DNA of 33,773 bases from Lewinellaceae bacterium (lineage in GTDB: Bacteria; Bacteroidota; Bacteroidia; Chitinophagales; Saprospiraceae), in assembly GCA_020636445.1 (NCBI GenBank), contig JACJXV010000043.1, positions 1 through 33,773 of the forward strand, in the 5' to 3' direction. A model generated the notes under the pieces. That model made no database searches and was not told where the DNA came from. It saw nothing but the letters and a program-made list of their open reading frames with translations. The position numbers were made by a program, and so were the translations under genes. Below, piece after piece: positions 16,316 to 25,429 of this stretch; within the stretch, counting starts at the first letter, position 1, and the number at the start of each line of letters is the position of its first letter.

Positions 16316-19081
16316 ATGCAACGTTTACTTCTTACCCTCGCCATACTGTGGGTTGCCACCTGCACAGCGATGGCCCAGCAGCGCGTTCTGGATCACGACG
16401 ATTTCGCACGTTGGAAAACCATTGAAAATGAATCCGTTTCTGCTGATGGCCGGTGGGTCATCTACACCGTTCAACCCGGCGAAGGTGATCCTATGCTTTA
16501 TCTGTATGATGGTGAAAAAAAAGTTTCGGTTAGCTTTGCCCGGGGCGACCGGGGCGCACTGAGTGCAGATAGCCGCTTTGCTGCCTTCCTGATCAAGCCT
16601 TCCCGGGATAGCCTGCTGGAAATGCGGCGGCGTAAGGTTAAACGTGATGACTTACCCAAAGATACCCTTGCCATTCTCGAACTGAGCTCCGGGCAGCTTC
16701 GCAAAATACCCGCAGTAAAATCCTTCCGCTTACCCGAAAAATGGGCCGGATGGCTCGCCTACCACCACTACCCACGCCCCGCGGTAGCCGACAGTAGTGG
16801 AGTAAAGCCCAAAAAAGAAAGTAACGATAACGGTGCCGAACTAGTTATCATGTCCCTGACTGACAACCAAAACTACCGATTTACCTTCGTAAAAAGCTAT
16901 ACCCTCGCCGAGGAAAGCTCCCGGGTGGTTTTCACCACCACCGGGGATAATGCCCAACAAGCACCAGGTGTTTACTGGTTTGATGGTACTACCCGGACGG
17001 TTAGGCCCTTATTCAGGGGCAAAGGAACCTTCCAATCTCTGACCCTTAATAAAAAAGGTGACCAGGCAGCCTTCGTTGCCGATACCGACACCACCAAAGC
17101 CCCTGTTCGTCCCTGGAAACTTTACCACTGGCGGCCAGGTCCCGATTCGGCACGCCTGGTAACCACCCCGGGCGATTCTTTCCTCCCCGAAGGCTGGACG
17201 GTGAGCCCACACCAATCCCTTACCTTTGCCCGCGATGGTGGCAAGCTGTTTTTCGGCATCGCCCCACCTCCTATCTTACCGGATACGACTCTCCTGGATG
17301 AAGAAATTGTTCAGGTAGAAGTCTGGACCACCCAGGACCCCCTGATTTACCCTATGCAGCAAGTTCAGCTTGATGATGAGCGTAAGCGTGCCTACCTCAG
17401 CGTACTCCATGTCGCAACAGGTAAACTGGTTCGCCTCGCCGATGAAACCATTCCCGAAATCCAACTTGCGCAAGAAGGCAATTCCCAGTACGTTTTGGGA
17501 TATGATGAACAGCCCTACCTCCTGGCGACTACCTGGGAAGGCGGCCCTGCTCGCAAAGATTTGTATCTCATCTATTCCACTACGGGTGAGCGGCGGCTTA
17601 TTGCCCAGGGGGTTCGCTGCTACACACCTGGTTTTTCCCCTGCAGGACGTTATGCCTACTGGTACAATGTGGAAGACACAGCCTGGGTGGCTTTCGAATT
17701 GAAAACAAGTAAGCTACTGAAGATTGGCAATAACCAGAAAATTCCTTTTTACGACGAGCTGAATGACTCTCCTGATTTTCCTTCGCCTTACGGTATAGCT
17801 GGCTGGACGACGAATGATGACTTTGTTATCATCTATGACCGGTACGATGCATGGCTGATTGATCCCCGGGGCTCGGTAGCCCCGAACAACCTAACCAAAG
17901 GCCGAAATAGTAAGACCATCTATCGCTATATCCGCTATGACCCCGATGAACGGGCGATTGAAGAAGTAAAACCCATGCTTTTTCATGTTACGGAAGAAGA
18001 CAACAAACAGGAAGGATATGTCTGGTTCAACTTGCATACGGGCACTAAAACCATCTTACAGCGAGCGCCTTTTGCCTATTCGAACCGTCCGATGAAGGCG
18101 ACTAAAGCCGACCGCTGGGTCTTTACCCGGGAGAACTACCTAACCTTCCCCAACTTGCTTTACAGCACGGATCTGAAAACCTTCGATCGGATAAGTGACG
18201 CCAACCCCCAGCAGCAAGACTATCAATGGGGCAGTATTGAATTGGTAGAATGGACCTCCCTTGACGGGCAACCGCTGCGCGGATTGCTGGTTAAACCCGA
18301 TAACTTCGACCCCAGTAAGCAGTATCCGATGATCGTAAATTTCTACGAACGGAGTACGGATGGCTTACACAATCACCGGGCGCCGGTACCCAACCGCTCC
18401 CAGATTGTTTATTCCTTCTACGCCAGCCGGGGCTACCTGGTTTTCAACCCGGATATTCCCTATAAAATTGGGTACCCCGGGGAAAGTGCCCTGAATGCCG
18501 TGGTTTCAGGTACTACCCACCTGATTGATCAGGGTTTTGTGGATAAAGACCGCATTGGCATCCAAGGGCATAGTTGGGGTGGATACCAAATTGCCTACCT
18601 ACTTACGAAAACCAATCTATTCCGGTGTGCTGAGGCGGGAGCCCCCGTGGTTAATATGCCTTCAGCCTACGGCGGAATTCGCTGGGGAACAGGTATGAGC
18701 CGAATGTTTCAATACGAACATACGCAAAGCCGCATTGGTGGTACGCTTTGGGAAATGCCCCTGCGCTTTTTGGAAAATTCACCACTGTTTTTTGCCGATA
18801 AGATTAATACCCCCGTACTTATTCTGCACAATGATGCCGATTCAGCTGTACCCTGGTATCAGGGCATTGAGTTCTATATGGCGCTGCGCCGCCTGGGTAA
18901 GCCCGCCTGGATGCTCAATTACAATGGTGAACCCCACTGGCCTGTGAAGCTGCAAAACCGCAAGGATTTCCAAAAGCGCATGCAACAGTTCTTTGATTTC
19001 TATTTACAAGATGCCCCTAAACCATCGTGGATGGAACGGGGTGTTCCCGCAATGGAAAAGGGAATCAAGCAGGGGTATTAA
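16316..19081 (+). CDS. Exported S9-family (prolyl oligopeptidase-type) serine peptidase
   Basis: This is a 921-residue exported peptidase. A signal peptide (LLLTLAILWVATCTAMAQQ) is followed by a long beta-propeller-like region (about 25-640) and a C-terminal alpha/beta-hydrolase domain. The catalytic triad is visible: S753 in GIQGHSWGGYQ, an Asp at about D842 in LHNDADSAVPW, and H874 in NYNGEPHWP. The segment ERSTDGLHNHRAP before the catalytic domain is the usual entry to it. Such enzymes cleave short peptides, often after proline, in the periplasm. The ATG at 16316 begins the signal peptide; the frame upstream to 16256 is ignored. It is monocistronic, and a heptamer repeat with hairpin follows its stop. 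Confidence 0.93.
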   Translation: MQRLLLTLAILWVATCTAMAQQRVLDHDDFARWKTIENESVSADGRWVIYTVQPGEGDPMLYLYDGEKKVSVSFARGDRGALSADSRFAAFLIKPSRDSLLEMRRRKVKRDDLPKDTLAILELSSGQLRKIPAVKSFRLPEKWAGWLAYHHYPRPAVADSSGVKPKKESNDNGAELVIMSLTDNQNYRFTFVKSYTLAEESSRVVFTTTGDNAQQAPGVYWFDGTTRTVRPLFRGKGTFQSLTLNKKGDQAAFVADTDTTKAPVRPWKLYHWRPGPDSARLVTTPGDSFLPEGWTVSPHQSLTFARDGGKLFFGIAPPPILPDTTLLDEEIVQVEVWTTQDPLIYPMQQVQLDDERKRAYLSVLHVATGKLVRLADETIPEIQLAQEGNSQYVLGYDEQPYLLATTWEGGPARKDLYLIYSTTGERRLIAQGVRCYTPGFSPAGRYAYWYNVEDTAWVAFELKTSKLLKIGNNQKIPFYDELNDSPDFPSPYGIAGWTTNDDFVIIYDRYDAWLIDPRGSVAPNNLTKGRNSKTIYRYIRYDPDERAIEEVKPMLFHVTEEDNKQEGYVWFNLHTGTKTILQRAPFAYSNRPMKATKADRWVFTRENYLTFPNLLYSTDLKTFDRISDANPQQQDYQWGSIELVEWTSLDGQPLRGLLVKPDNFDPSKQYPMIVNFYERSTDGLHNHRAPVPNRSQIVYSFYASRGYLVFNPDIPYKIGYPGESALNAVVSGTTHLIDQGFVDKDRIGIQGHSWGGYQIAYLLTKTNLFRCAEAGAPVVNMPSAYGGIRWGTGMSRMFQYEHTQSRIGGTLWEMPLRFLENSPLFFADKINTPVLILHNDADSAVPWYQGIEFYMALRRLGKPAWMLNYNGEPHWPVKLQNRKDFQKRMQQFFDFYLQDAPKPSWMERGVPAMEKGIKQGY

Positions 19082-19082
19082 A

Positions 19083-19135
19083 CAGTGAGCAGTGAGCAGT
19101 GAGCAGTGAGCAGTGAAGAGCCGCTCACTGCTCAC
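19083..19135. repeat. Tandem cagtgag heptamers with inverted partner
   Basis: Four exact tandem copies of cagtgag plus a fifth with one change (19083-19117) are followed by the inverse sequence, so that gtgagcagtga (19106-19116) pairs perfectly with tcactgctcac (19125-19135) around an 8-nt loop. It lies directly after the S9 peptidase stop and before the convergent lactonase stop. There is no T tract, so any terminator activity is uncertain. Confidence 0.85.
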
Positions 19136-19147
19136 CGAATAACCTGC

Positions 19148-20302
19148 TCACTTCAGCAACTGCAAGCAAACAGGCGTTGGGACCGCAAGCTCCCCTACCT
19201 GGGTTAATGCCCCGGAGGATTCAATGCGAAAGACTACCACATTATCGCTATTCTGATTTGCGGCATAAAGAAAATCGCCCTTGGGGCTGATCAAGAAGTT
19301 GCGGGGAAAATCGCCAGCTGTGGATGTATGCCCCAGAGGAGATAAGCGCCCCGATTCCAGATCGACGGCAAAAGCAGCTAGGCTGTTGTCACCGCGATTA
19401 GAAGTATAGAGGAATTTACCATCTGGAGTCAGATGAATATCAGCCCCCAAACTGGTTCCGGAAAAACCCGCCGGTAAGGTAGAATGCGTTTGCAGGGTAT
19501 CCAACTGGCCATTGCTGGCATCCCAGGAAAGGGTGGTAACCGTACTCTGCAACTCATTCATAAGATAAGCATAAGGCAATACCGGGTGGAATGCCAAATG
19601 CCGGGGCCCCGCTCCCGGATTCAGCGTCACTTGAGCAGGAATTGCTGCTTCCAGACGCTGGTTGGCGTAATCGATGCTAAATATATTAATGTGATCAGTG
19701 CCTAAATCAGGAACGTACAAATACCGTTCGTCGGGTGATAGCACCGCCGCATGGGGATGAGGAGCTTCCTGGCGGGAAGTCGGCCCTTTTCCCGTGAGTT
19801 GGATAACCTGGCTGGCTGGTTGCAGGTGTCCTGCCGTATCCAAGGGTAGGACTGTAATCGTTCCGCTCACGTAATTGACTGCAAAAACCAGGCGGGCCCC
19901 TTCGTCGGTAGAAACATAACAGGGAGCAAACCCATGGCTTGATTGCCGACTGAGGAACTGAGCTTGCTGGCCATCCCAATACCAGGACTGAATATGCCCG
20001 GTAGTATCTACCCCGGCACCTGTTTCTTCAACAGCAAGTAAAAGCCCATTTTCCCGATTAACCCATACAAAGGATGGATTAACCACCCCAGTTAGCGTAT
20101 CATACAGGGTTAGGCTGCCATTCAGCGAATCACGGGAAACGATATACATACCCATTCCTTTGCCTTGCACATGAGGCTCCTGGCGCGTATAGGTGCCCAC
20201 CAGCAGACCACCCGGCCAAGTCATATCTGCTACTTGCTTGTCATCGGTAGTTTTACACCCCAGCAAAAACATAAGAAATCCGAAATAAATAAAATACCGC
20301 AT
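19148..20302 (-). CDS. Lactonase-family beta-propeller lipoprotein (6-phosphogluconolactonase-like)
   Basis: A 384-residue lipoprotein with signal and lipobox (MFLLGC, Cys16) followed by a seven-bladed propeller of the YbhE/Pgl-like lactonase family. Blade motifs repeat through the protein, for example PHPHAAVLSPDERYLYVPDLGTDHINIF, GPRHLAFHPVLPYAYLMNELQSTVTTLSWD, GADIHLTPDGKFLYTSNRGDNSLAAF and PRNFLISPKGDFLYAANQNSDNVVVF. In E. coli the homologue hydrolyses 6-phosphogluconolactone in the cytoplasm. Here the lipoprotein signal puts the enzyme outside the cytoplasm, so a different sugar lactone is likely. It appears monocistronic on the minus strand. Confidence 0.88.
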   Translation of the reverse strand: MRYFIYFGFLMFLLGCKTTDDKQVADMTWPGGLLVGTYTRQEPHVQGKGMGMYIVSRDSLNGSLTLYDTLTGVVNPSFVWVNRENGLLLAVEETGAGVDTTGHIQSWYWDGQQAQFLSRQSSHGFAPCYVSTDEGARLVFAVNYVSGTITVLPLDTAGHLQPASQVIQLTGKGPTSRQEAPHPHAAVLSPDERYLYVPDLGTDHINIFSIDYANQRLEAAIPAQVTLNPGAGPRHLAFHPVLPYAYLMNELQSTVTTLSWDASNGQLDTLQTHSTLPAGFSGTSLGADIHLTPDGKFLYTSNRGDNSLAAFAVDLESGRLSPLGHTSTAGDFPRNFLISPKGDFLYAANQNSDNVVVFRIESSGALTQVGELAVPTPVCLQLLK

Positions 20303-20394
20303 AGGACCCTGATTATCGGTTAAACATGGTGCATGGAAACGCTTTCATTAACAAAATAGGCTTTTCCGCTTATCTGCTGAGGGATTAATGCCGT

Positions 20395-20880
20395 TTACGG
20401 GTGGATTTCTTTGGTAATGCCCAGTAGGTCTCCTACTTCATACACCATGAGGGTAATAGCTATGCCCCAGAACAGGGCATTCAGCGTCATCCAAAAGAAG
20501 ATACGATATTTCTTTTCGCCAAAAGCATTCGCGATAACAGCCCCGCCAATGGGGGTAAGCAGCAACGGAGTGAGCGTAGCGACCCCATAAATACCGTATT
20601 TCCGCCAAAGCCGAACATTACGGCGTACGGTCGGGGTGAAAAGCTTTTTCCGTCGCTGAAAAAGGGGAAAAACGTGTTTTTTCAAAAAGTGGTAAAAAAA
20701 AGTAATCACCACCACACTTAACATCATACCGGTAGCTGTACACAACGCGGTTACCAGCCATGGTAAGCCCATAGCAAGTCCTTCGATTGGACCAAAAACA
20801 AACTTGACGGTGCTGGAAAGCGAAACGGTGATTAATTCAACCAGATCAGCCTCCAGCGCTTTGATAGATTGTATAAGCAT
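20395..20880 (-). CDS. Small multi-pass membrane protein downstream of proBA
   Basis: A 161-residue hydrophobic protein with three to four probable membrane segments (roughly 25-65, 103-123, 130-152) and a basic loop between (HVFPLFQRRKKLFTPTVRRNVRLWRKYG). The motif GIYGVATLTPLLLTPIGGAVIANAFG, with its prolines and glycines in a membrane segment, recalls the small multidrug-export family (PF06695-like) and DedA-type re-entrant regions. I cannot confirm membership by eye. It begins 65 bp after proA on the same strand and could be co-transcribed, but a link to proline metabolism is not evident. Confidence 0.72.
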   Translation of the reverse strand: MLIQSIKALEADLVELITVSLSSTVKFVFGPIEGLAMGLPWLVTALCTATGMMLSVVVITFFYHFLKKHVFPLFQRRKKLFTPTVRRNVRLWRKYGIYGVATLTPLLLTPIGGAVIANAFGEKKYRIFFWMTLNALFWGIAITLMVYEVGDLLGITKEIHP

Positions 20881-20945
20881 ACCACCTTAAAAATGAGCTT
20901 GAAGGCAAAAAAGTTGTCCCTTGATCCCCCTTTAACCAAATGATT

Positions 20946-22223
20946 TTAAGATTGGTCCCGAATTTGGCCATCCCCACGGATGATCCACTTATAACTGCAT
21001 AATTCCTGTAAGGCCATTGGCCCCCGGGCATGTAGTTTTTGCGTGCTAATGCCAATCTCTGCCCCCAGCCCAAACTGGGCACCATCGGTAAATGCCGTGG
21101 AGGCATTCGCATAGACCGCCGCCGCATCCACCTGGGTCAAAAACCGGTCAATCACCTTCGGGTCCTCCGCAACAATGGCCTCACTATGGCGTGAACTGTA
21201 GTGATCAATATGCGCTATAGCTTCCGAATCACTGCCTACTGTTTTAATGGACATTTGCAGCGAAAGGAATTCGGTACCGAAATGTTCTTCCCGAGCTGGG
21301 TGTAAGTATTCAGCCGGATAATGCCCCTGTAAAACCTGATAGGCGGCGGCATCGGCAAAAATGCGCACCTGATGGCGGGAACCTAACTCCCTAACCAGGG
21401 CGGGAAGATCCGCCAGCCGTGATTCATGAATCAGTAAGGTATCCAGGGCATTGCACACGCTGACTCGTCGGGTTTTCGCATTCTCAATAATCCGGCGGCC
21501 TTTGTCCAGGTTACCACTGGCATCGAAATAGGTATGAACAATCCCCGCTCCGGTTTCAATAACGGGCACCGTAGCATTTTGCCGCACATACGAAATCAGT
21601 CCCTGGCCACCACGTGGAATGATCAGATCAATGTGGTCGTTGGCCCGTAAAATAGGAGTCAGCGCTTCCCGCTCACTGGGTGCCAGAAAAACAACCTCCG
21701 GCAACCCAGCCTGCTGCAGTACCTGATGAATCAGCTTGACGATGGCCTGGTTGGAATCATGTGCATCACTTCCTCCCTTCAGGACGACGGCATTGCCAGC
21801 CTTCAGGCATAAGGCAAAAACATCAAAGGTAACATTAGGGCGTGCTTCATAAACTACGCCAACAACCCCCAAGGGAACAGTCATTTTTTGCAATTGCATC
21901 CCATTGGGTAAGGTCTGGCTGCTTAATTCCCGCTGTAGGGGGGAAGGCAAGGCCGCCACATTGCGTAAGTCGGCCGCAATTTGGGCTAACCGGGAAGGAT
22001 TCAGCAACAAGCGATCATACATCGGATTCTGGGGGTCCATCCGACCTAAATCACGGGCATTTGCGGCAAGGATAACTGCTTGCTGTTCCAGCGCCGCTTC
22101 GGCTAATGCCAGCAGCACCTCATTAATTTGCGCAGGTGTCACCGTCAACAGTTGGCGACTAGCCTTGCGTAGTTGCACCAGGCCTTGCAGGACATTCGCC
22201 TCAATGGTTTGAGTATTTATCAT
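20946..22223 (-). CDS. proA: Glutamate-5-semialdehyde dehydrogenase ProA
   Basis: ProA reduces glutamyl-5-phosphate with NADPH to glutamate-5-semialdehyde, the second step of proline synthesis. From the ATG at 22223 the protein has 425 residues. It carries the phosphate/NADP-binding stretch GVVGVVYEARPNVTFDVFALCLKAGNAVVLKGG and the catalytic cysteine C257 in TRRVSVCNALDTLLIH. The C-terminal TDGAQFGLGAEIGISTQKLHARGPM is also present. A TTG at 22229 would add Met-Thr; I prefer the ATG. It follows proB by 13 bp, so the two are clearly one operon in the usual order. Confidence 0.97.
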   Translation of the reverse strand: MINTQTIEANVLQGLVQLRKASRQLLTVTPAQINEVLLALAEAALEQQAVILAANARDLGRMDPQNPMYDRLLLNPSRLAQIAADLRNVAALPSPLQRELSSQTLPNGMQLQKMTVPLGVVGVVYEARPNVTFDVFALCLKAGNAVVLKGGSDAHDSNQAIVKLIHQVLQQAGLPEVVFLAPSEREALTPILRANDHIDLIIPRGGQGLISYVRQNATVPVIETGAGIVHTYFDASGNLDKGRRIIENAKTRRVSVCNALDTLLIHESRLADLPALVRELGSRHQVRIFADAAAYQVLQGHYPAEYLHPAREEHFGTEFLSLQMSIKTVGSDSEAIAHIDHYSSRHSEAIVAEDPKVIDRFLTQVDAAAVYANASTAFTDGAQFGLGAEIGISTQKLHARGPMALQELCSYKWIIRGDGQIRDQS

Positions 22224-22236
22224 AGTCAAGCTAAAG

Positions 22237-23307
22237 TTAGCCGATCAAAAGATAATCGTAGTGAATTAACGCTTTTTTTCCTTTTTGCCCCAGGTACTTG
22301 CGGGCAGTTGCCGCCCCATATTGAGCCATCCCCAAGCCAATTTCCTCTCCCGCCAGAATAATCCCAATCAGGTCACCCTTGTCGAACTCTCCTTCTACTT
22401 CCGTGATTCCTACTGGCAATAAACTGGAAACTTGTTCCCGGTTGCGAAGTACAGCCGCTGCCCCCTCATTGATATGAACAGCTCCTTTGCGCACGGCATT
22501 CTGATAAGCCAGGCGCTTTTTCAGATTGGAGGTGGATTTTTGCCCGGGGAAACAAGTAAACAGCCCCTCCCCGGCTAATAATTGAGGTAAGATTCCCGGC
22601 GTTTTCCCATTGGCTATATAGGTATGGATGCCCAGGAGGGCCGCCTTGCGGGCAATCCGAAATTTAGTTGCCATTCCTCCCCTTCCAAACGTAGAGGTCG
22701 AGGGTAAAATAAACCGGAGTGATTGCCCGTCGGCAGGATCGATGGTCTGCAGCAACCGGCTATGGGGATCATCCGGATGACCGTCAAAAACGCCATCCAC
22801 ATTGCTGAGGATAATCAACCGGTGGGCATTAATAGCAGCAGCGACTAACCCAGCCAGTTCATCGTTATCCGTAAACATCAGTTCCGTTACCGCTACTACA
22901 TCATTTTCATTGATGATTGGTATGATATCCCCCCGCAATAGTCCCTGCAGGCAGTGTTTCATGTTCAGGTAATGCTCACGGTCGCGAAAATCTTCCTTAG
23001 TTACCAATACCTGGGCAACATGGCATTTGTGTTGGGCAAACAGGTCCTGGTACACATGCATCAACCGTGCCTGCCCAACCGCCGAGAGCACCTGTCGACG
23101 CAACACCCGGTTAACGTGATCTAACTCCGGGAGGACCGTTCGGCCCATGCCAACCGCACCAGAAGATACCAGAACTACCTCATAACCCTGCTGCCGAACA
23201 ATGGCCAGCTGATCCACCAACTGCGCAATGTGCCCCAGGTCGGGTGCCCCCCGCTCATCCGTCAGCACATTCGTCCCGATTTTAACAACAATCCGCTCCT
23301 TTATCAT
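22237..23307 (-). CDS. proB: Glutamate 5-kinase ProB
   Basis: ProB phosphorylates glutamate to glutamyl-5-phosphate, the feedback-controlled entry to proline synthesis. The 356-residue protein has the amino-acid-kinase domain (about 1-250): VVKIGTNVLT at the N-terminus, VSSGAVGMG for phosphate binding, PIINENDVV, and FGRGGMATKFRIARKAALLG. A C-terminal PUA domain follows (about 265-345, starting KGAVHINEGAAAVLR). Presence of PUA matches the long bacterial form. ATG at 23307. It is the first gene of proBA and is divergent from the gamma-glutamyltransferase gene, with 191 bp between start codons for both promoters. Confidence 0.96.
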   Translation of the reverse strand: MIKERIVVKIGTNVLTDERGAPDLGHIAQLVDQLAIVRQQGYEVVLVSSGAVGMGRTVLPELDHVNRVLRRQVLSAVGQARLMHVYQDLFAQHKCHVAQVLVTKEDFRDREHYLNMKHCLQGLLRGDIIPIINENDVVAVTELMFTDNDELAGLVAAAINAHRLIILSNVDGVFDGHPDDPHSRLLQTIDPADGQSLRFILPSTSTFGRGGMATKFRIARKAALLGIHTYIANGKTPGILPQLLAGEGLFTCFPGQKSTSNLKKRLAYQNAVRKGAVHINEGAAAVLRNREQVSSLLPVGITEVEGEFDKGDLIGIILAGEEIGLGMAQYGAATARKYLGQKGKKALIHYDYLLIG

Positions 23308-23498
23308 AGATCCAATGTCGGGTAGTTAAATTCATAAAACCAGCAGCCTAAGCTAACCAGAATCCCTAAAAATAGGGGCTTTCACCGGGATTAGCCACTC
23401 TTCCCCGGAAATTCCTGTGCATAACGCCGTTAGCCCCAAAAAAAGTGGTAATTTCCGAATGTTTTCTTGAATCAGCTCCATATTAAATCTAATCTATT

Positions 23499-25352
23499 AT
23501 GTCCATTCGTCAGCAACTCATCTGCTTTTGCCTTGGGCTTAGCACACTCAGCTTATTTGCACAAACCACACAGAAGCCAGTACTTCACGGACGCCATTGG
23601 ATGGCCATAACCGGAAAACCCCTGGCTGCCACCGCCGGCTCCATGACTTTTCAGCAAGGAGGTAATGCCGTCGATGCCGCATGTGCCATGCTGGCCGCCA
23701 CCTGTACCATGTGGGATGTACTGAGCTGGGGAGGTGAAACCCAAGCCTTAATTTATAACCCTAAGACAGGAAAGGTTATCGGCATTAATGCCCTGGGTGT
23801 TGCTCCTACCGGGGCCACCCCCGAATTTTTCCGTAGCAAAGACATGCCTTATCCTCCCGCTTATGGCCCGCTGGCAGCCGTTACCCCTGGAACACCCGGC
23901 GGATTAATGACCATGCTGGCCGAATATGGAACCATGAGCCTGCAGCAAGTGCTGCAACCCGCCATGCAAATGGCGGAAGGCTACCCTATCGAAGCCCAAA
24001 CCGCTAATAATATTGAACGCAATAAAGCGCGTATCAAAGAATGGCCTTATTCTAAAAGCGTTTTCCTGACCCACCTTGGGGAAGAACGGGAAGCTCCCTA
24101 TCCGGGTGAAATTTTCCGCCAGGCCGATTTGCTGGCTACGCTGCAAAAGCTGGTTGCCGCGGAAGCAGCTGCCCTTAAAGCCGGGAAATCGCGTAAAGAA
24201 GCGATTTATGCAGCCTACGACCGCTTTTACCGGGGGGATATTGCCCAGGAGTTCGTACGCGGCTGCCAGGAGCAGGGCGGCTTAATTACCCTCGACGACC
24301 TGAACAAGTGGAAGGTTTATATTGAAGAACCGGTAAAGACCAGCTACAAAGGCATTGATGTATATAAACTCACCCACTGGGTACAAGGCCCCGTACTCCT
24401 GCAAAGCTTGAATATCCTGGAAAACTTCGACCTGAAATCCATGGATTATAATTCGGCCAGTTACATTCACCTCCTGTATCAGGCTATGAATCTGGCCTTT
24501 GCCGATCGCGATTTCTATTACGGCGATCCTTATTTTCCACCGGAAGAACCGATCAAAGGGCTACTCTCCAAAGCCTACGCCAAGCAACGGGCGGCGCTGA
24601 TCAACCTTCAACAAAATGACGCCGCGGCAAAACCGGGAGACCCCTATCCCTTCGAAGGTAAAGTCAATCCCTTCCAACAATACCTGGATGGTTGGAGTAC
24701 CACCACCTCTTTCTTACCCGGACCAGTGCGTAGCCCACTGGCGGATCCCAACTACAAGGATGCCTTTTATGCTGGCACGACCTCCATCCAGGCCACGGAT
24801 GCCGAAGGTTGGGTGGTCAGCGTAACCCCGAGCGGCGGATGGGTTCCGGCAACGATTGCCGGGCGAACCGGCGTCGGGATGAGCCAGCGGATGCAAAGCT
24901 TCGTTCTCGATGCGGCTCAAGGGCCCTTCAATGTGCTGGAACCAGGTAAACGCCCCCGGGCTACCCTCACCCCCAGCATGGCCCTGAAAGATGGCAAGCC
25001 TTACCTTTCTTTTGCGGTACAGGGTGGCGACTCCCAGGATCAAAACCTCTTACAGTTTTTCCTGAATGTGGTTGAATTCGGCATGAACGTCCAGGAAGCT
25101 TGCGAAGCCCCCAATATCAATAGTTTTCAAATGCGCAGCTCCTTCGGGGCCCACGAAACCAAACCCGGAGATTTACTTTTACAAGAATCCGTACCCGACT
25201 GGACTCGCCAGCAATTGGAAAAAATGGGCTATAAACTTAGCTTTGACCGCCGTACCTCCGGCCCTATTAACGCCATTTTCTTCGACTGGCAACACGGCTC
25301 CTTCTGGGGTGGTTCCAGCAACCATGGCGAAGATTACGGAATTGCCTGGTAA
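23499..25352 (+). CDS. Divergent gamma-glutamyltransferase-family Ntn hydrolase
   Basis: A 617-residue exported enzyme of the GGT family, which self-cleaves into a large and a small subunit and attacks gamma-glutamyl bonds. After a signal peptide (LICFCLGLSTLSLFAQ), the large-subunit motifs QQGGNAVDAACAM, WGGETQALIY and VTPGTPGGLMTML are present. The predicted new N-terminus is T427 in GTTSIQATDAEG, giving a small subunit of about 191 residues. The residues after it differ from classic GGTs: TTH is TTS, and the region that normally carries the TLN/GSGI elements reads PSGGWVPATIAGRTGVG. Substrate may therefore differ (cephalosporin-acylase-like or another amide). The end region (GGDSQDQNLLQFFLNVVEFGMNVQEA) matches the family. 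It is monocistronic. Confidence 0.88.
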   Translation: MSIRQQLICFCLGLSTLSLFAQTTQKPVLHGRHWMAITGKPLAATAGSMTFQQGGNAVDAACAMLAATCTMWDVLSWGGETQALIYNPKTGKVIGINALGVAPTGATPEFFRSKDMPYPPAYGPLAAVTPGTPGGLMTMLAEYGTMSLQQVLQPAMQMAEGYPIEAQTANNIERNKARIKEWPYSKSVFLTHLGEEREAPYPGEIFRQADLLATLQKLVAAEAAALKAGKSRKEAIYAAYDRFYRGDIAQEFVRGCQEQGGLITLDDLNKWKVYIEEPVKTSYKGIDVYKLTHWVQGPVLLQSLNILENFDLKSMDYNSASYIHLLYQAMNLAFADRDFYYGDPYFPPEEPIKGLLSKAYAKQRAALINLQQNDAAAKPGDPYPFEGKVNPFQQYLDGWSTTTSFLPGPVRSPLADPNYKDAFYAGTTSIQATDAEGWVVSVTPSGGWVPATIAGRTGVGMSQRMQSFVLDAAQGPFNVLEPGKRPRATLTPSMALKDGKPYLSFAVQGGDSQDQNLLQFFLNVVEFGMNVQEACEAPNINSFQMRSSFGAHETKPGDLLLQESVPDWTRQQLEKMGYKLSFDRRTSGPINAIFFDWQHGSFWGGSSNHGEDYGIAW

Positions 25353-25362
25353 ACGGGTTTTT

Positions 25363-25426
25363 GGTTACTGGTAGCTGGTTACTGGTTATTTGTTACCAGC
25401 TACCAGCTACCAATAACCAGCTACCA
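25363..25426. repeat. Heptamer repeat forming an imperfect inverted repeat between GGT and trpB2
   Basis: Units ggttact, ggtagct, ggttact and ggttatt (25363-25390) are followed by inverse-oriented ccagcta/ccaataa units to about 25426, so the two halves can pair with few mismatches. It fills the 77-bp gap between the two convergent stop codons and may act as a bidirectional transcription barrier. Confidence 0.8.
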
Positions 25427-25429
25427 ACC

